From: Serilophus lunatus
Lineage: Eukaryota > Chordata > Aves > Passeriformes > Eurylaimidae
Reading direction: 5' to 3'
Assembly: GCA_013399895.1 (NCBI GenBank)
Contig: VXBA01001784.1
Coordinates: 624,253 to 688,252 of the forward strand
DNA length: 64,000 nt
Shown: piece by piece, positions 12,901 to 25,100 of the stretch
Numbering within the stretch: the stretch's first letter is position 1
Layout: each line of letters begins with the position of its first letter
Position numbers and translations under genes: made by a program
The notes under the pieces: generated by a model
What the model saw: the letters and a program-made list of their open reading frames with translations, nothing else
Databases searched by the model: none
Told to the model about the DNA's origin: nothing

Positions 12901-15429
12901 CAATAAGCTAATGTCTTACCAAAAGCACGTCACTACAGATTGAAGGCAATGTCGTGTTGGTAACTGTCAGTCCGCCAAATGAAAGTTATCCTTTTTCTTC
13001 AGTCTTATGTACGGTTACGAATTGCAGTGAACCATTTCTATTAACTAGAAGGCTGCTTCTACCTCAGTTTTAACTAATTATTGTCATATTCCTGTAACAT
13101 GGAATGGAGTATTTAATGCCTATACTCAACACTTAAGGTTCCTTAGCAAAAAAAGAAACCCTGATTTTTAGTTTCTTTTCCTATTATATAATGTAAACTA
13201 TGCTATGAATAATTAAAGGGACTTAACTTTTAAAAAATAATTTCAAGCTGTGTCCCTTCTCTGTTATGGCATGTAGTCATAAATGTGGTTCTTTTTAAAC
13301 ACTGCTGAGAACAGCTTGGTTGTAGCATGGACAAGTGTTTATTACAGGGTTTACTGCCTTGTCCTATGATTCCATGCTCTGCAAAGCACATCTTAACTAA
13401 TTCCCAAAGGCAAAGTGGCAACACTGTAAAACACTTGTGAAAACATTCAAACTGCAGTTTAAACCTTGTTAAAGCACAGTTCTTTGGAAAGTGACACTGA
13501 AAACGGCAGTGTGGGATCCTGTATTTATTGCCTATGTGTGATTTCAAGATCAAACATGCTAAGTACAACTATATAGTTCTCTCCTAAAATCCACAGCCAG
13601 CTGTACAGATTCAAAGAGATTAGATGAATCTTTCGTGTTCATATATTTTTAAGATGATGGTCTCCTTAACAACTGGCTAAACCTTCTGTCCTCATTGAAA
13701 CAGATACACCTTGGCCCCCTTCCATTCAGCCAAATGAGCTCAAGGAGGATCAGTTTTCTTCTCATTGCCCTGTGTCAGTTTTTTCACTGATTGTGAAACT
13801 AAAGCATCTTTTCAGACAAGTTGGCAAATCTAACTCTGAACAAAAATATATACAAAACAGTTGTTTTGAAAAAGATGCCATTTCTTAATGACAACCACAT
13901 TTTCAGCTAAAGAGTTTTAATGTTTTTTTTAATTTGTTTCCTAGTCTGGTTCATGACATAAAATATTTTGATCTCCAGAAAATTCTGGTATGAACAATAT
14001 TGTCCATGCACGTTACCCCATTTGAATACAGGCTTGTAAGCTATAGTTTAATTTCTCTAGAGAGCCAGCTCTTGCACATTTATGGTTAGCACCAGCAATG
14101 ACAGACCCATCCAAAGCCTATGGAAATTCAGTTTGCAGTGTTAATTAACCATGGGGAGCTTGCTATGGGTTTTATACTTTTCTTTCTGCTGTACTGAGAC
14201 AGAAGCAATCAGCCTCACCTACCTCCCAGGGGCCTCTGGCTTGACACTGAAGGATGCTGTTTGCAATCAGGAGAGACAGATTGCAATGTCTAGCTCTTGG
14301 CCCCAGAGGGTATACAGATTGTTTGACTTAAATGTCTTTGCTAATGTAATTGGGATAGCACTATGGTTGACACTTAAAAGTTGGTCCCTGCATGGAGAAT
14401 ACCACAGCTACCCTAACATGGTCAAAGATGTCCGTGTCAGGAACAGTCCTTACCCCATTCCTGCAATAAGAATGTGAGAACATAGAGGTAGATTTTGTTT
14501 ATTGGCACTACTGTTCTGTTGTCTGGACAGTATATTCATAAATATATTTAAGAATAAATGCTAAAGTACTAAAAAGTTCTGAAAAGATTACAGGAACAGT
14601 TACATCATCCATTCTACGTACAATACCAATCAAGTGGTGACTACTACCCGACAGATGCCAGCAATACTGTCTTGGGGTGGGGGGGGTTTCTGTGACAGTT
14701 TTCACATCACCTCTTACAAAGAATTTATCACTAATTCATGTGTCTTGGAATTTTTATAATCCTAATGAGTGCAACCAGCATCTTTTTAAATCTTAGGTTG
14801 TGCTTGATGGGTGTTCAAATGGTTACAGATGTGTAAGGAGGAATGTGCAAGGCTGTGCTTGAAGGTGGTTTCCTGACTTAGCATGGCTGAATTTTTATGA
14901 AATAATATGCAGGCTTTTTCCACCTCACAGTTTTGCCAATCCCACACAGCCTTGTGACTCAAAGGGGCAAAACTGTGCAGTCCAGCGCCAACATGGGCCC
15001 CAGGTTTCAAATGCTTGAGCGCTGGAATATCCAGAGCTGAGGTTTTGGTCTGGCCTGTAAAAAGGGAGAGAAAACCATCTGTGAATTCTGGAAGCGCATC
15101 TGGGTTTGGCTTCTACCCCGGGATCCCACAGCCTTCCATAATCCTTTATGGATATCTGCAGGTTCAGAGAAAGAATTTTTTCTCTGCACCTTTGCTCTGC
15201 TCCACACCTGCAACACACAGAATCCCCAGGGCTTCCATGGACCCCTCGGAGCAATCCCTGTGAGGCACGAATAGAAGGGTTTGATTCTTACAGTTTTAGA
15301 AAAATGCCCTTTTCTAACTGAAATTGAGGTGAAAGAAGAACAGCCCCCTGGATGAGGCTTCTCCTGTGAGCAGGGACATGCTGAAAACACCGACTGTCTC
15401 TGGAAAATCACAGCAAAAGTCCTGTGTCA
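9923..15429. other. Upstream flank of TNFRSF11B, no gene seen
   Basis: AT-rich DNA with several 100-112-codon frames on the - strand (11725-12051, 12515-12838, 13230-13568), none with a convincing domain. A poly-G stretch of about 7 occurs near 14682. It may contain distal OPG regulatory elements, not identifiable by eye. Confidence 0.55.
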
Positions 15430-15735
15430 CCGTTCCCGCAAGCGTCTCCTCCGGGCAAAGCCCCTCGGGGCGGGCGCGGGCCGGTGGAGTTTCGGCGAGC
15501 GGCGGGAGCCGTTCCTCTCATTCCTGCCTCAGCAGGGAAGGGAAACGAATCGGGATCCTCCCTTTCCTCATCTTCCCCCGCCCTGGCCTTCGCTTGCAGC
15601 CAGCCCTGCCGCTGGGAGCCCCAGGGCAGCCGAGCCGAGCGGAGGGACCGCCGCGCCCCCGGGGTGCGGGTCTCCCCTCCGGACCCGCTGCTCGCGGAGC
15701 GCCGGGCGGCACAACCAGCCAGCCAGACAGAGCCC
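15430..15735. promoter_or_regulatory. CpG-rich block upstream of TNFRSF11B
   Basis: This is the densest CpG cluster in the window, in otherwise CpG-poor DNA. It includes GGGGCGGG (15467-15474), an Sp1-type GC box, and many GCGG/CCGC strings. It lies about 240-550 bp upstream of the TATA box, so it is probably the proximal promoter CpG island of OPG. Overlapping open frames of up to about 130 codons on both strands here are what GC-rich, stop-poor DNA produces, and I do not call them genes. Confidence 0.75.
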
Positions 15736-15788
15736 AATTAAACCCTCCCCTGGCCAGCCCCTGACACTCCCTCCTGCATTTTCCAGTC

Positions 15789-15795
15789 TGTGGTT
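15789..15795 (-). promoter_or_regulatory. Candidate RUNX2 (OSE2) site
   Basis: TGTGGTT on the + strand reads AACCACA on the - strand, an exact OSE2/Runx core, about 220 bp upstream of the predicted start site. RUNX2 control of the mammalian OPG promoter through such sites is established. A 7-mer match alone is weak evidence. Confidence 0.35.
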
Positions 15796-15843
15796 ACGGC
15801 GCTCAGAGGGTTCCATTAAGTCACCAAGTTTTACAGATTCCTT

Positions 15844-15910
15844 AAAAAAAAAAAAAAGGTTGGAGAGGGGGAGGGAAGGGGGGGGGGAAGCAGTGAGGGG
15901 GAGTGCGAGA
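15844..15910 (+). repeat. Homopurine A-then-G tract in the promoter
   Basis: A run of 14 A (15844-15857) is followed by GA/G-rich sequence up to about 15910, including a run of 9 to 10 G. It sits between the CpG block and the TATA box. Such tracts may exclude nucleosomes or form a quadruplex or triplex; this is inference only. Confidence 0.7.
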
Positions 15911-15977
15911 GAAAAGTTTGGTCATGGCAGGGAATGTGTGATCAAAGCTGAGCCCAACCTTCCTGTTACACCGGGAC

Positions 15978-15987
15978 TATATATATA
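15978..15987 (+). promoter_or_regulatory. TNFRSF11B: TATA box of TNFRSF11B
   Basis: TATATATATA lies 98 bp upstream of the ATG and is followed by CCGTG. A start site 25-35 bp downstream (about 16008-16018) would give a 5' UTR of about 70 nt. From memory, the human OPG mRNA also begins close to a TATATATAACGTG stretch and has CTGAGGTTTC and CCACAATGAAC before the start, as here. A second weaker TATAAG sits at 16009-16014. The position is seen; function is inferred. Confidence 0.75.
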
Positions 15988-16084
15988 CCGTGTCTTTAAT
16001 GTTGGGAATATAAGCAGCTGCTGCAGCCTGGCGCTGACTCTCTGCCTGATTCCCAGTGCGCTGAGGTTTCTTCCACCGACCACA

Positions 16085-16114
16085 ATGAACAAGTTCCTGT
16101 GCTGCACGCTTGTG
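16085..16114 (+). CDS. TNFRSF11B: TNFRSF11B coding exon 1 (start of signal peptide)
   Basis: Thirty coding bases encode MNKFLCCTLV and are followed directly by the donor GTAAGT at 16115. The ATG context is ACAATGA, with A at -3, which is favourable for initiation. The short first coding exon that splits the signal peptide is the known arrangement of vertebrate OPG. No in-frame ATG lies between the TATA box and this start. The exon is too short to be found by ORF length; it was placed by the MNK-LLCC-like peptide, the donor site and the phase match with exon 2. Confidence 0.95.
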
Positions 16115-19100
16115 GTAAGTCCCTTCGGAGAGGTAGATAGGCTTGAGGATGCATTAGAGCTTCAGACATCCGACTGTACAGACACACGGCTTTTCTTCTG
16201 GGGTTTTTGTTTGGGGTTTGTTTTTTTGCGGGTTTTGTTTGTTTGTTTGTTTTGGGGTTATTTTGCCTTCACTCCGTTTTCTTGGTAAATTCCGTTATCT
16301 TGGTAAATCTTTTCATTTCCTCGCTCTGAGCTTTCCTGTCGAGTTTGGAGTGTGATGGACACATCCTGCTCCAGAGAGACAGCAGGGATTTGCATCCCAT
16401 TCCCAAGGTAGTGGCATGAATTGCTTTTCTTTTGCCTTTTTTCCTGTATTTGTTCTTCCTTCTATAAGGTTTTATCATATTAGGCTGACACAAAACACTG
16501 TATCTAGGAATTAATGTAGAAATTGTAGGCTGAGATGTTTGTTTCTGATGTACAAAAGCTCCATCCCTGCTTGCCTCTAATCTCTGCAGTGGCATTGTTG
16601 GTATCTCAGATACTGCGCTGGCTTTCTTACCCAGGAAAACCACTGTAAACTCCATGGGAAAAAAAAAAAAAAAAGCACAAGTGTGTGGTACTTGTTTTGG
16701 CTTACAAAATTCAGCTTCATGTGCAAGAAAGTGATGAATTAGTATCCATGTAGTAGCTATTATAGAAAAAGTTGTGTTATTAAATATGGTATAAGCCCCT
16801 ACTTTAATAATTTTTGGTTTACTTGGTGTTTTAGAAATATGCTCCCAGCTGAAAATTTAGAGATGTTAGCAGTGTAGTAAAACTTTGAAAATGTTATTTA
16901 ATCTATTTAGTAATATGGAATTGCATATAAGTTCAAATTAATTAAAATCTGCATACAAACAGATCCTGTGTAACGCCTGTTTGGAGGCTATTCATTTCTC
17001 ACATAAGAAAACATTCAAATAAAAATATTAAAAAATAATATTCAGAGCAGGCTGTTCCTCCTGCCAGCACAGTAACTTACTCCTGGGTTGTTTTGGTGAA
17101 TAAAAAGGCATTAATGTTGTGGCAGAGCATTAGAACTGAGATCCATTTATTCTGAAAGCTTTTTATACATGCAACGAGATTTCCAGGATCTGATGAGTAA
17201 TGTGTATTTATTACTCTCTGTACAACTTTCTGAAAGAGCTTTTTGAGAAACAAGCCCAAGCTAATTAATAGTGCAAGGGAAAGAAAATTTGTCAGGCTTG
17301 TGGTCAGCAGACTGAAACATAGGAAAACTTTTTCATCTCATGTATGATGTTGTGCCTGCTTTGTCAATATGAAAGCATGAGAAGTTAATCTGTGAATTTC
17401 AGCAATAGCTTGTTATCAATTTGGCTTCTAATCTGTGGCTGTCATAAAATAATCACATCAGGATTTTGATTTTGATTAAATGCAATGTGCCTGTTCATGT
17501 TCTCCCATAACGTAATAGCATTTGATGAAGTACAGCATAATCCTCTGGTAGATGAGTCTCAGAGCTGAAATACATCAGTGGCAGAAGTACCTACCAAAGA
17601 GCTTCATCATTCCACTGCATTTTATTATGTAAAAAACATTCATTTGAAGTTATTGTGAGGTTTATGTAAAACCAGTAAACTTTACTGTCAGATGTGCTAG
17701 AGCTCAGAAAAGTAATTCTAGTACCTGTTTTCTAAGAACCCTTGTAGGAGGCACAACAGCAGTTTGAAGTTGTGTGTGTTTGATTCTCCCACCTTGGAGA
17801 CACCATAGCTGAAAAGACTTTTTGGCCTTGGCCTTGGCCTGTTTGCTAAGGTTTCATAAGAAGGGAACCTGCTGTGATATTGTGTTCATGTTCGTGTATT
17901 TTGCTGGAACACTAAAGCTGCTTACAAATAGACAAGTGTTATGAAACCAAATTGAATGGAAAGAAATTCCCCAGAGCTGAATCTTGTTACTTGTCACATA
18001 ACAGTCTTGACCCTTAAACTTGACCTTTCTCTATTTTGGATCTCTGGGCACATGTGACCTGCTTTTTCTGGCCTGCCTGTTGGGTTTGCTGCGTGTAGGC
18101 AGCAGTGGCTTTGCAGCCTGCGAGGGTAGGAGTTGTCTTTCTGTCTGACTTTCTTTCTGTCTGTCTCATGTGTGTTGGTTAAAAATAAGACACTAAGGTT
18201 ACAAGAAGAATTTTTTTTAAAGGGTATTGTCACAATTTAAGCAACATCTACTGTTCAAATCTCGTGGAAAATTAATTTTGTTCATTCCATAGAAACACCT
18301 GTTTGCACATAGTACTGGATATACTGTTTCTCTAGCTGGCTGGTCAGTTGTTAGGAATTCTGTTGGTGCAAAGGCAGACTGTTGTCATGGTGGGAACACC
18401 CCAGGTTTGGGTTAGCTCTAAGTCTTTTTATCATTCCAGTGAATACTGTTCCAAAATATGAGTTATGGATAAGCCATATCTTTTGGAGAGTATCTGGTTA
18501 GCTTTTGCTGCTTTCTCCCTCTACAAGCTTCAAGGAAAATATAACTTTTATGAACATTGACTTTCAATTCAGCATTTCTTTGATAAAATGTAAAATCGCA
18601 ATTCAGATGAATGTTGCTTTCCTATCACTGAAAATGAAACAATAGTTTAGACCCCTAAATTGATTTATAAATGACAACTAATGGTGTCTCAAAAAGTCTC
18701 TACAAGACTTGACTTTTTGACATACTCCTTTGCTGACAGAGAAATGAAGACAGTGGTTCATCGCGTTAGTTTTAAATACAGGTAGCTCAGGACAGATATA
18801 TTCCTCATGTAAAAGAGCAGCCAAGCTCTTTTTCAAACAAGGGTAGTCCTGTCATGTCCAAAGTGAGAGAGTTGCATTGAAGCAGTTGGCAGAATGGTGG
18901 AAACAGCTTTATAAGCTGAACTCAAAGCAGAGAAAATGACTTCCTGTTATCTTTCATTGTGAACCTGGTACACTTCTGTGCTCTTCCAAAGGTGCTTTGT
19001 CTGGGCAGTGCTCCCAGTGAGCCTGCACCAGCCTAGTGCTGCAGAGGCCAAAGACTTTAAACCTGGTTATTGCATGGGCCTCCAGAACAGCAAGGTGAGG

Positions 19101-22100
19101 AGGATGAGAGCTAAGAGTCTCCCAGATGGATGAAAGTAATTTCTTGCAGGATGGCAAGCATTTTACAGTGGTTATTGGCAATAGGTGGACGTGGATCTTA
19201 TCCAGCATGACATTGTCATGTACTGTGTTCAGAGATAGAAGCTATTGATGAAGAGAACCTTGATAACATCATTCAGTGCTATATTTTGCCAGAGGGATTT
19301 TTCTGGGCCTGTGCATGATTTCAGTGAGACATTCTGCCTAAGAGCTGAGGGTACGTGAAGGCCTCCTGCCTTAGCTTTGTCCAAATACCTTGTGTAGAAG
19401 GCAAAGTAGGAGAGTTGTGAGGTTTTACTTTGAACCCAATACAAACACTGAGAGCAATCTGGCAGATGTCTTGAATGATTATTTATCACACAAGAAAATA
19501 TGCTTCAGAATAGTTGTGGAATGCAAAGCAGAAACAATTTTATCTTTCTCAGCAAATTAAACATTCTCTTTTGGTCTACAACCCCAAACCACAAAGCCAA
19601 GCTATATAATAATATTTTCATATGCTGAAAAGCTACTTTTTTCTGCCACAAAGCAGTGATTTAAGGGGATGATGCTTGAAGGATTTTTACTTCATGTGCT
19701 TTCTCTTCTAGTTCATTTTAATTCAAGAAGAGAAAGCAAGTGGCTCTTTGCCTTACATTTAAAGATGAAAGAAAAAGGTATGTACTTTTTTCATGCCCAA
19801 GATCTGAAGCGAAATTTTTACAATCACATTATTTTCCTTTCAAAAGAATCTTCTAAGGACTAATAACTGGACTGCACAGTCCTTTTATGGTAACATTGTA
19901 TGTGCTGACATAAAGATGGTGTGGAGAAATATAGCTTCAGGCCTTATGTGTTGAGTGACACAGTGAAAGAATTGCTCTTTAACCTCAGGTAACAAATTTT
20001 CAGTATGTTCTCAATATTTACTTATGACACTGACTTATACTAGACTTGTATTTCAGTATTTACAGTTCATCTCTATTCCTTACACTGAGACAGCCATCCT
20101 GAGAGGTGCTCAGGATTTTCCCCAGAGAGATGGATGAAGATTGAGTTTTTAGTCCTTTCAGAACTGAGCTCATAACACTAGAGCTCAATTTTACCCAATA
20201 GTTTCTAAGATGTAGTCAATGATACAAGGTTTTGTTTTGCTGTAACTATTTTGTTACTGATAGCATTTCATGCTCATAGAACAAAAAAAAATTTGGTTTT
20301 TATTTTTGTCTTGCATATCACTACCTTTGGGAAAACTGGTTGCAATTGTGTGCACTCTGAATCAGACTGTTAATTTGTTGAGATGAGCAAGATACTCAGT
20401 GTTATTGTCTTCCAACAGTGTTGGCATATAAAGGACTTGCTTAGGCTTTAAAATTGAAAGATCTTTTCAGTCCATTCACCAGCTCTTCTGGGAAACCAAA
20501 TGTCATATTTACTTTTAGAAATGCATGGAGACCTATATTTAAGCTACTCGGATTTCTTGCACCTGCTTCTCGGTGAAACGCTGTTTCCAATCTTCCTCTG
20601 ACAAGAGACTCTCCTTTTCATTTGCCAGTATTATCCTTTAACAGAGAAAGTTCTCTCTCTCTATGTTCACTATATGTTCTCTATGTTCACTAGAAAATAT
20701 AGGTGCAGTTGTGACTTGCCAAGCTACTGAAGAAGTCAAGATCCTCTTGAAGATGAAACCCTCCATTTCCTTCTAATCTTTCTCTGTACTGTGCTTCCCG
20801 TATGAATTAACCTTTCCTAAACAACAATGAACAGAATTTTACACAATCTTCTGAATGACAAATCTATGAATTTGGCCAAGTGTATCACTGAATTTGGCCA
20901 AATGTAGCACTGATGAACTCCAGCTTTGGTTTCTTAAGGGTTGAAGGGTGAACGTGTTCATTGCCCCTACTGATTCCAGTAAACTGAAGATGGACTACTA
21001 GTTTCTTCTTTCAAACTTGGATATGACGCCTTTTGCTCTTGCTAGAGCAAAACAGGCTAGTGTCAGCAAAATTATAGAAGAAATCTTGTCTTCTGTGAAG
21101 TTTTGGGAAAGACCAATGTTCAGAACTCTTAAGCTCTGATCATGGCATTTTGATGTGCTCGAATAGTGCTGTTTCTTATATCAGAGATTTGGGTGCTTAA
21201 TAGGTAAACCACCTATAAATATGGGCATTCAGATCAATTAGAAGTTTTGTGCAGCTAAGAATCTACTATCAAGTTGGCCATAGCATAGTTTAGGAGTAGA
21301 AACAGGAGTAACATAGGAACAACAGTTCAGGAACAACATAAAATGCACTTAATTACCATTTTGATTTGTTTTCAGAACATGTTTTTCAAGGGCCTCTCCT
21401 GATCTTTCTTATTTAATGTATTTATTTTGCACATCATAGTGATGGAATGTGCAAAGTAAATTTGCAAAAGTAAACTGGACTGATGAAAGTAAATCCAGAA
21501 ACAGACTCCAGAGATGCACCAGATGCACTGTATCCACTAATGCATGCTCATCCATGAGAGCAGATTGAAGTTAGCCCAAAATATCCCCTCTGAATTGTGC
21601 ATAATGTGGATGTCAGGTGCTCAACACCATCTGTTTTGCTCTGCAAATTTGCTGTAACAGGTGATCCAACTTACTAATATAAGCAGAAACTCAGTGTGTG
21701 TTAGGACAGGAGAAAGGACAGCTGTTGGTTTGTAGTTTGCGTATCAATATTCAAAATACTCAGGTATGCTAGGTGCTTTCAGCCTGCATAGAAGACAGTT
21801 TTGCTGATCTTTTCATTTAAGCATTATTAAGTAACCTACAATAGTCTTATGAAATGTGGTATTGGAGATTGGGGTCTACAAATGTACTTAGCAACATACT
21901 AATGGATGTACCACCAAAAAAATCCACCAAAAATGCCCTTAAACAACCCATATGCTGCCTATGGCAGGAGTCGACATCTGATATATAAAGGAAATGGAAG
22001 GAAAACCTGGAAAAATATTCTCCCAAAACAGTCCTCCAGACGCAAGCAGTTTGTGGTTTGGATTTCTTGATCAAAAGGTTATGTTTATGTTTAACAGCCC

Positions 22101-25100
22101 TTTATTATTTTCATCCATTACTATGACAAGTAACATCATGAACTCAGTTGTTTGCAATGTCCTATGGCAAACAATGCCCTCATGGCAGTGAGTTGCACAG
22201 CTCCCTGGGCTGAAGGGACCAGTAGTAGTAGTAATGGCAATCTAGGCCTGTCTTGAAAATGTATAAAATGCTCTCAGAAATACTGAGGTATTGATTGCCT
22301 TTATATCTTTAGTTTGACTGAAGAATCTTCTTTTCATAATTGTTGGCTAAATAAAATATTTGGATCTCGTGTACATATGGCTCAGCCACGGATCAATGGA
22401 TTACTGCAGCACATAATTTGTGTTTCTGGGAAAAAAGGGAAGGTGGGGTGAAGTGCTTTTCTTTTTAGAAAAAGAAAATATCAAATGGAAAAAGGGATCA
22501 TTTTTTAGTGATGGTGATTCATTAATCCTTTTATTATGGGGTTTGGTTATGTTCATTTAGATTAGTAATATTCTGGTTGCCATTATTAGTTCATAGTTAT
22601 TAGTTCTTCCAAAGACAAAATTTTGCAGGTCTCACACAAATATTTTTCAAGTACTGTTTTTTTTATTTTTTTTTTTTAAAATCAATTTCTCTCAAATTGT
22701 GTTGAATTGTTTTCAGTTTTTATTGGCTTGTTTCACATATCTATATGTCCTTCAGGAAGCAAATACCTCCATTTTCCCCTACAAACCCTCATGCTCTCGT
22801 ACTCTGATTATTGATTGTTAATTCATTTTAATGCTGAATCATCCACTGCAGTAAAACTCCTCCCTTGCCTCATACCTCATCTCCAGTGTAAATAGTTAAG
22901 TGAGGGAAATAGAGAAAATCTCATTGTTCTTGCTCCTACATGTTGCTGAGTAGAGTTGAGCAAAATGATTCACTTAACGTGTTCGTCACGTGGAAATGTG
23001 GCACTAAGGGCAGAGGCACAACCCACAGGAACAGATTCTACTGCAGTGACAGCTTTGGATTTGTTATGAGCTGTGCATTGCAGAGCAGGAAAACTGGTGT
23101 TTCTGCATGAGGATGTGCTGTCCATGTGTCTGGCTGCTGTCCCTTATAATTTTCACAGTATCAGATTTTCATCTCATTGGGTGTTGTCTTGGGTTTCTAC
23201 AGACACCTGCATGAAATGTGGGTTAATGCTTTTCTTTGTAGCATCTGTGCCACATGTTGCCTGTCTCTTATGTTCTGTGAAGGGATGCATATGTCCATGC
23301 AAGTCTTGGATGCTGAGGTGCTGCATTACCTATTACTGAATTAAAAATTTAGAAGAAATCCTTACTGTTCACAACAACAATTAATGAGATTATCAGGACT
23401 TCCTTATTACTAGAGTCATAGCTGTAGATTTACCAAGGGTGGGGGCATTTTTCATCAATGAAAAGCCATTCACTATTAAAAAATGTGCTGCACCCTCTTT
23501 GTTAAATAGATCACATGAAAGAGATCCAGTCGTTTAAGGAAAAAGGAGATATTCATGAAACTTGAAACATTAATAAGGAGTTTCTCACAATGAAAGGTAT
23601 TATGCACTGACACCACAAAAAAAATGCAATCTCCACCTATAGAAATCACAGTTCAGATAAGTAACCAGGCTTAGTCAAGGTGCTGTAGGGAATATCTGTA
23701 CTATCTGTGTTTCATTCTTCAGCCTGTCTAAGTATAGGTGCATAAAAAGTGGCAGCAGGAGAGTGCGTTTAAGTGTATTTTCTTAAGCAGTAAGAGTTCT
23801 TAATTTAGGCATCTAATATCACTTCATGATCACTGTGTTAATGCAGATGAATATTTAAATTGTCCTTTCCAACCTTAATAAGACTATTACTTTTGAAGTG
23901 CCATGATATGGCAAAAGTGATGCCCTTAGATTAAAAATCTCCAGGAAATACAGAGTCTGAAAAGAAAAAAATCCACTTAACGCTCTGGGGACATCTGCAT
24001 TAGAGAAGAGAAAATACATTTTTGAAATTGAATTCGCAACTCTGTGTTAGCTGACTGGGATTAAAAGAGCAACAAAGACAAATCAGTTGGATCTATAATT
24101 TGATTAGATTTTATCAGAGCCAGTTTACTTCATCTTTATAAAATGCACATGTTTTAGAAGTGGCACATGCAGCCATGCATGCAGCACTGGGACAGACCTG
24201 GGTTCTCAGTGAGAACAGTGAGCTGCTGACAGACCCTGACAGGCTCAGGATGGTTCCCAAGAGTTATTTTCATGGTAAACCACATTTTCAGTTATCAGGC
24301 AAAACTGAAGTGATATGGAGGTTGCCTATGCAGCAGGGCAGGGTTGTCTCAGATCCCTTGGTCCCAAATCACTACAGTAAAGTGGACTGTTGTAGGAAGC
24401 AGGAAGACTATAGCTTCTCACAATAGCTATAGGCCTGTGGTTTTAGGTAGGAAATAAAAGCCTTAGCCCAGCCTCTTCCAGCTCATGCAGTTAAGTCCTT
24501 AATGTACCCTTCATAAACTGTGGCATTCTTTACCTCTGTCTGGAGTTGTATCTTCACCCTTGACATAGCTGCCATATTTTATCCCCAGAACAGCTGCATT
24601 TCAGTGAAAGATTAAATGGAAGGCATTAAAAGGTAATGTCTATTGTTCTAGCCACTTAATGGTGCAGTGTACTGGTCAGATTTATATGTTCAGACACCAT
24701 TTATCTTGCATCTGAGGTATTTGATACTTATGAACATAAGGGTGCATAATCCCTGTCATGGCTGTGCGTTGACCAGATTCCCTGGTACCAGGCACTAAAA
24801 GGTCATTGCCCAGTGATATTAAAAGGGTGTAACTGGGAGAAGAACGGGATCTACATCTCTGTGAGATTAAAGAAATATTTAGATTGGGAAGATTTGCTAG
24901 ACAAGGTCCTAAAATTTTCCCAGTTTAAGATAGACATGGAAATGTCTGGAAGCTGGCTAATATCTTACAAATTTCTAAGGCAGAAATTTGTTTGAAGATA
25001 ACAACATGATTAGACTCTTAAACTCATAAAAATGTAGGTTTCTTTGTGAGCACAGCCCTCCCCGGAACTAAAGGAAGTGATGTTTTCCTGTTTCTAGCTC

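Noticed and set aside
15007..15816. Overlapping open frames of 82-134 codons on both strands around the CpG block.
   Set aside because: Stop-poor GC-rich DNA produces such frames in every phase; compositions are Arg/Pro/Gly/Ala-rich with no domain, and the block is better explained as the OPG promoter.
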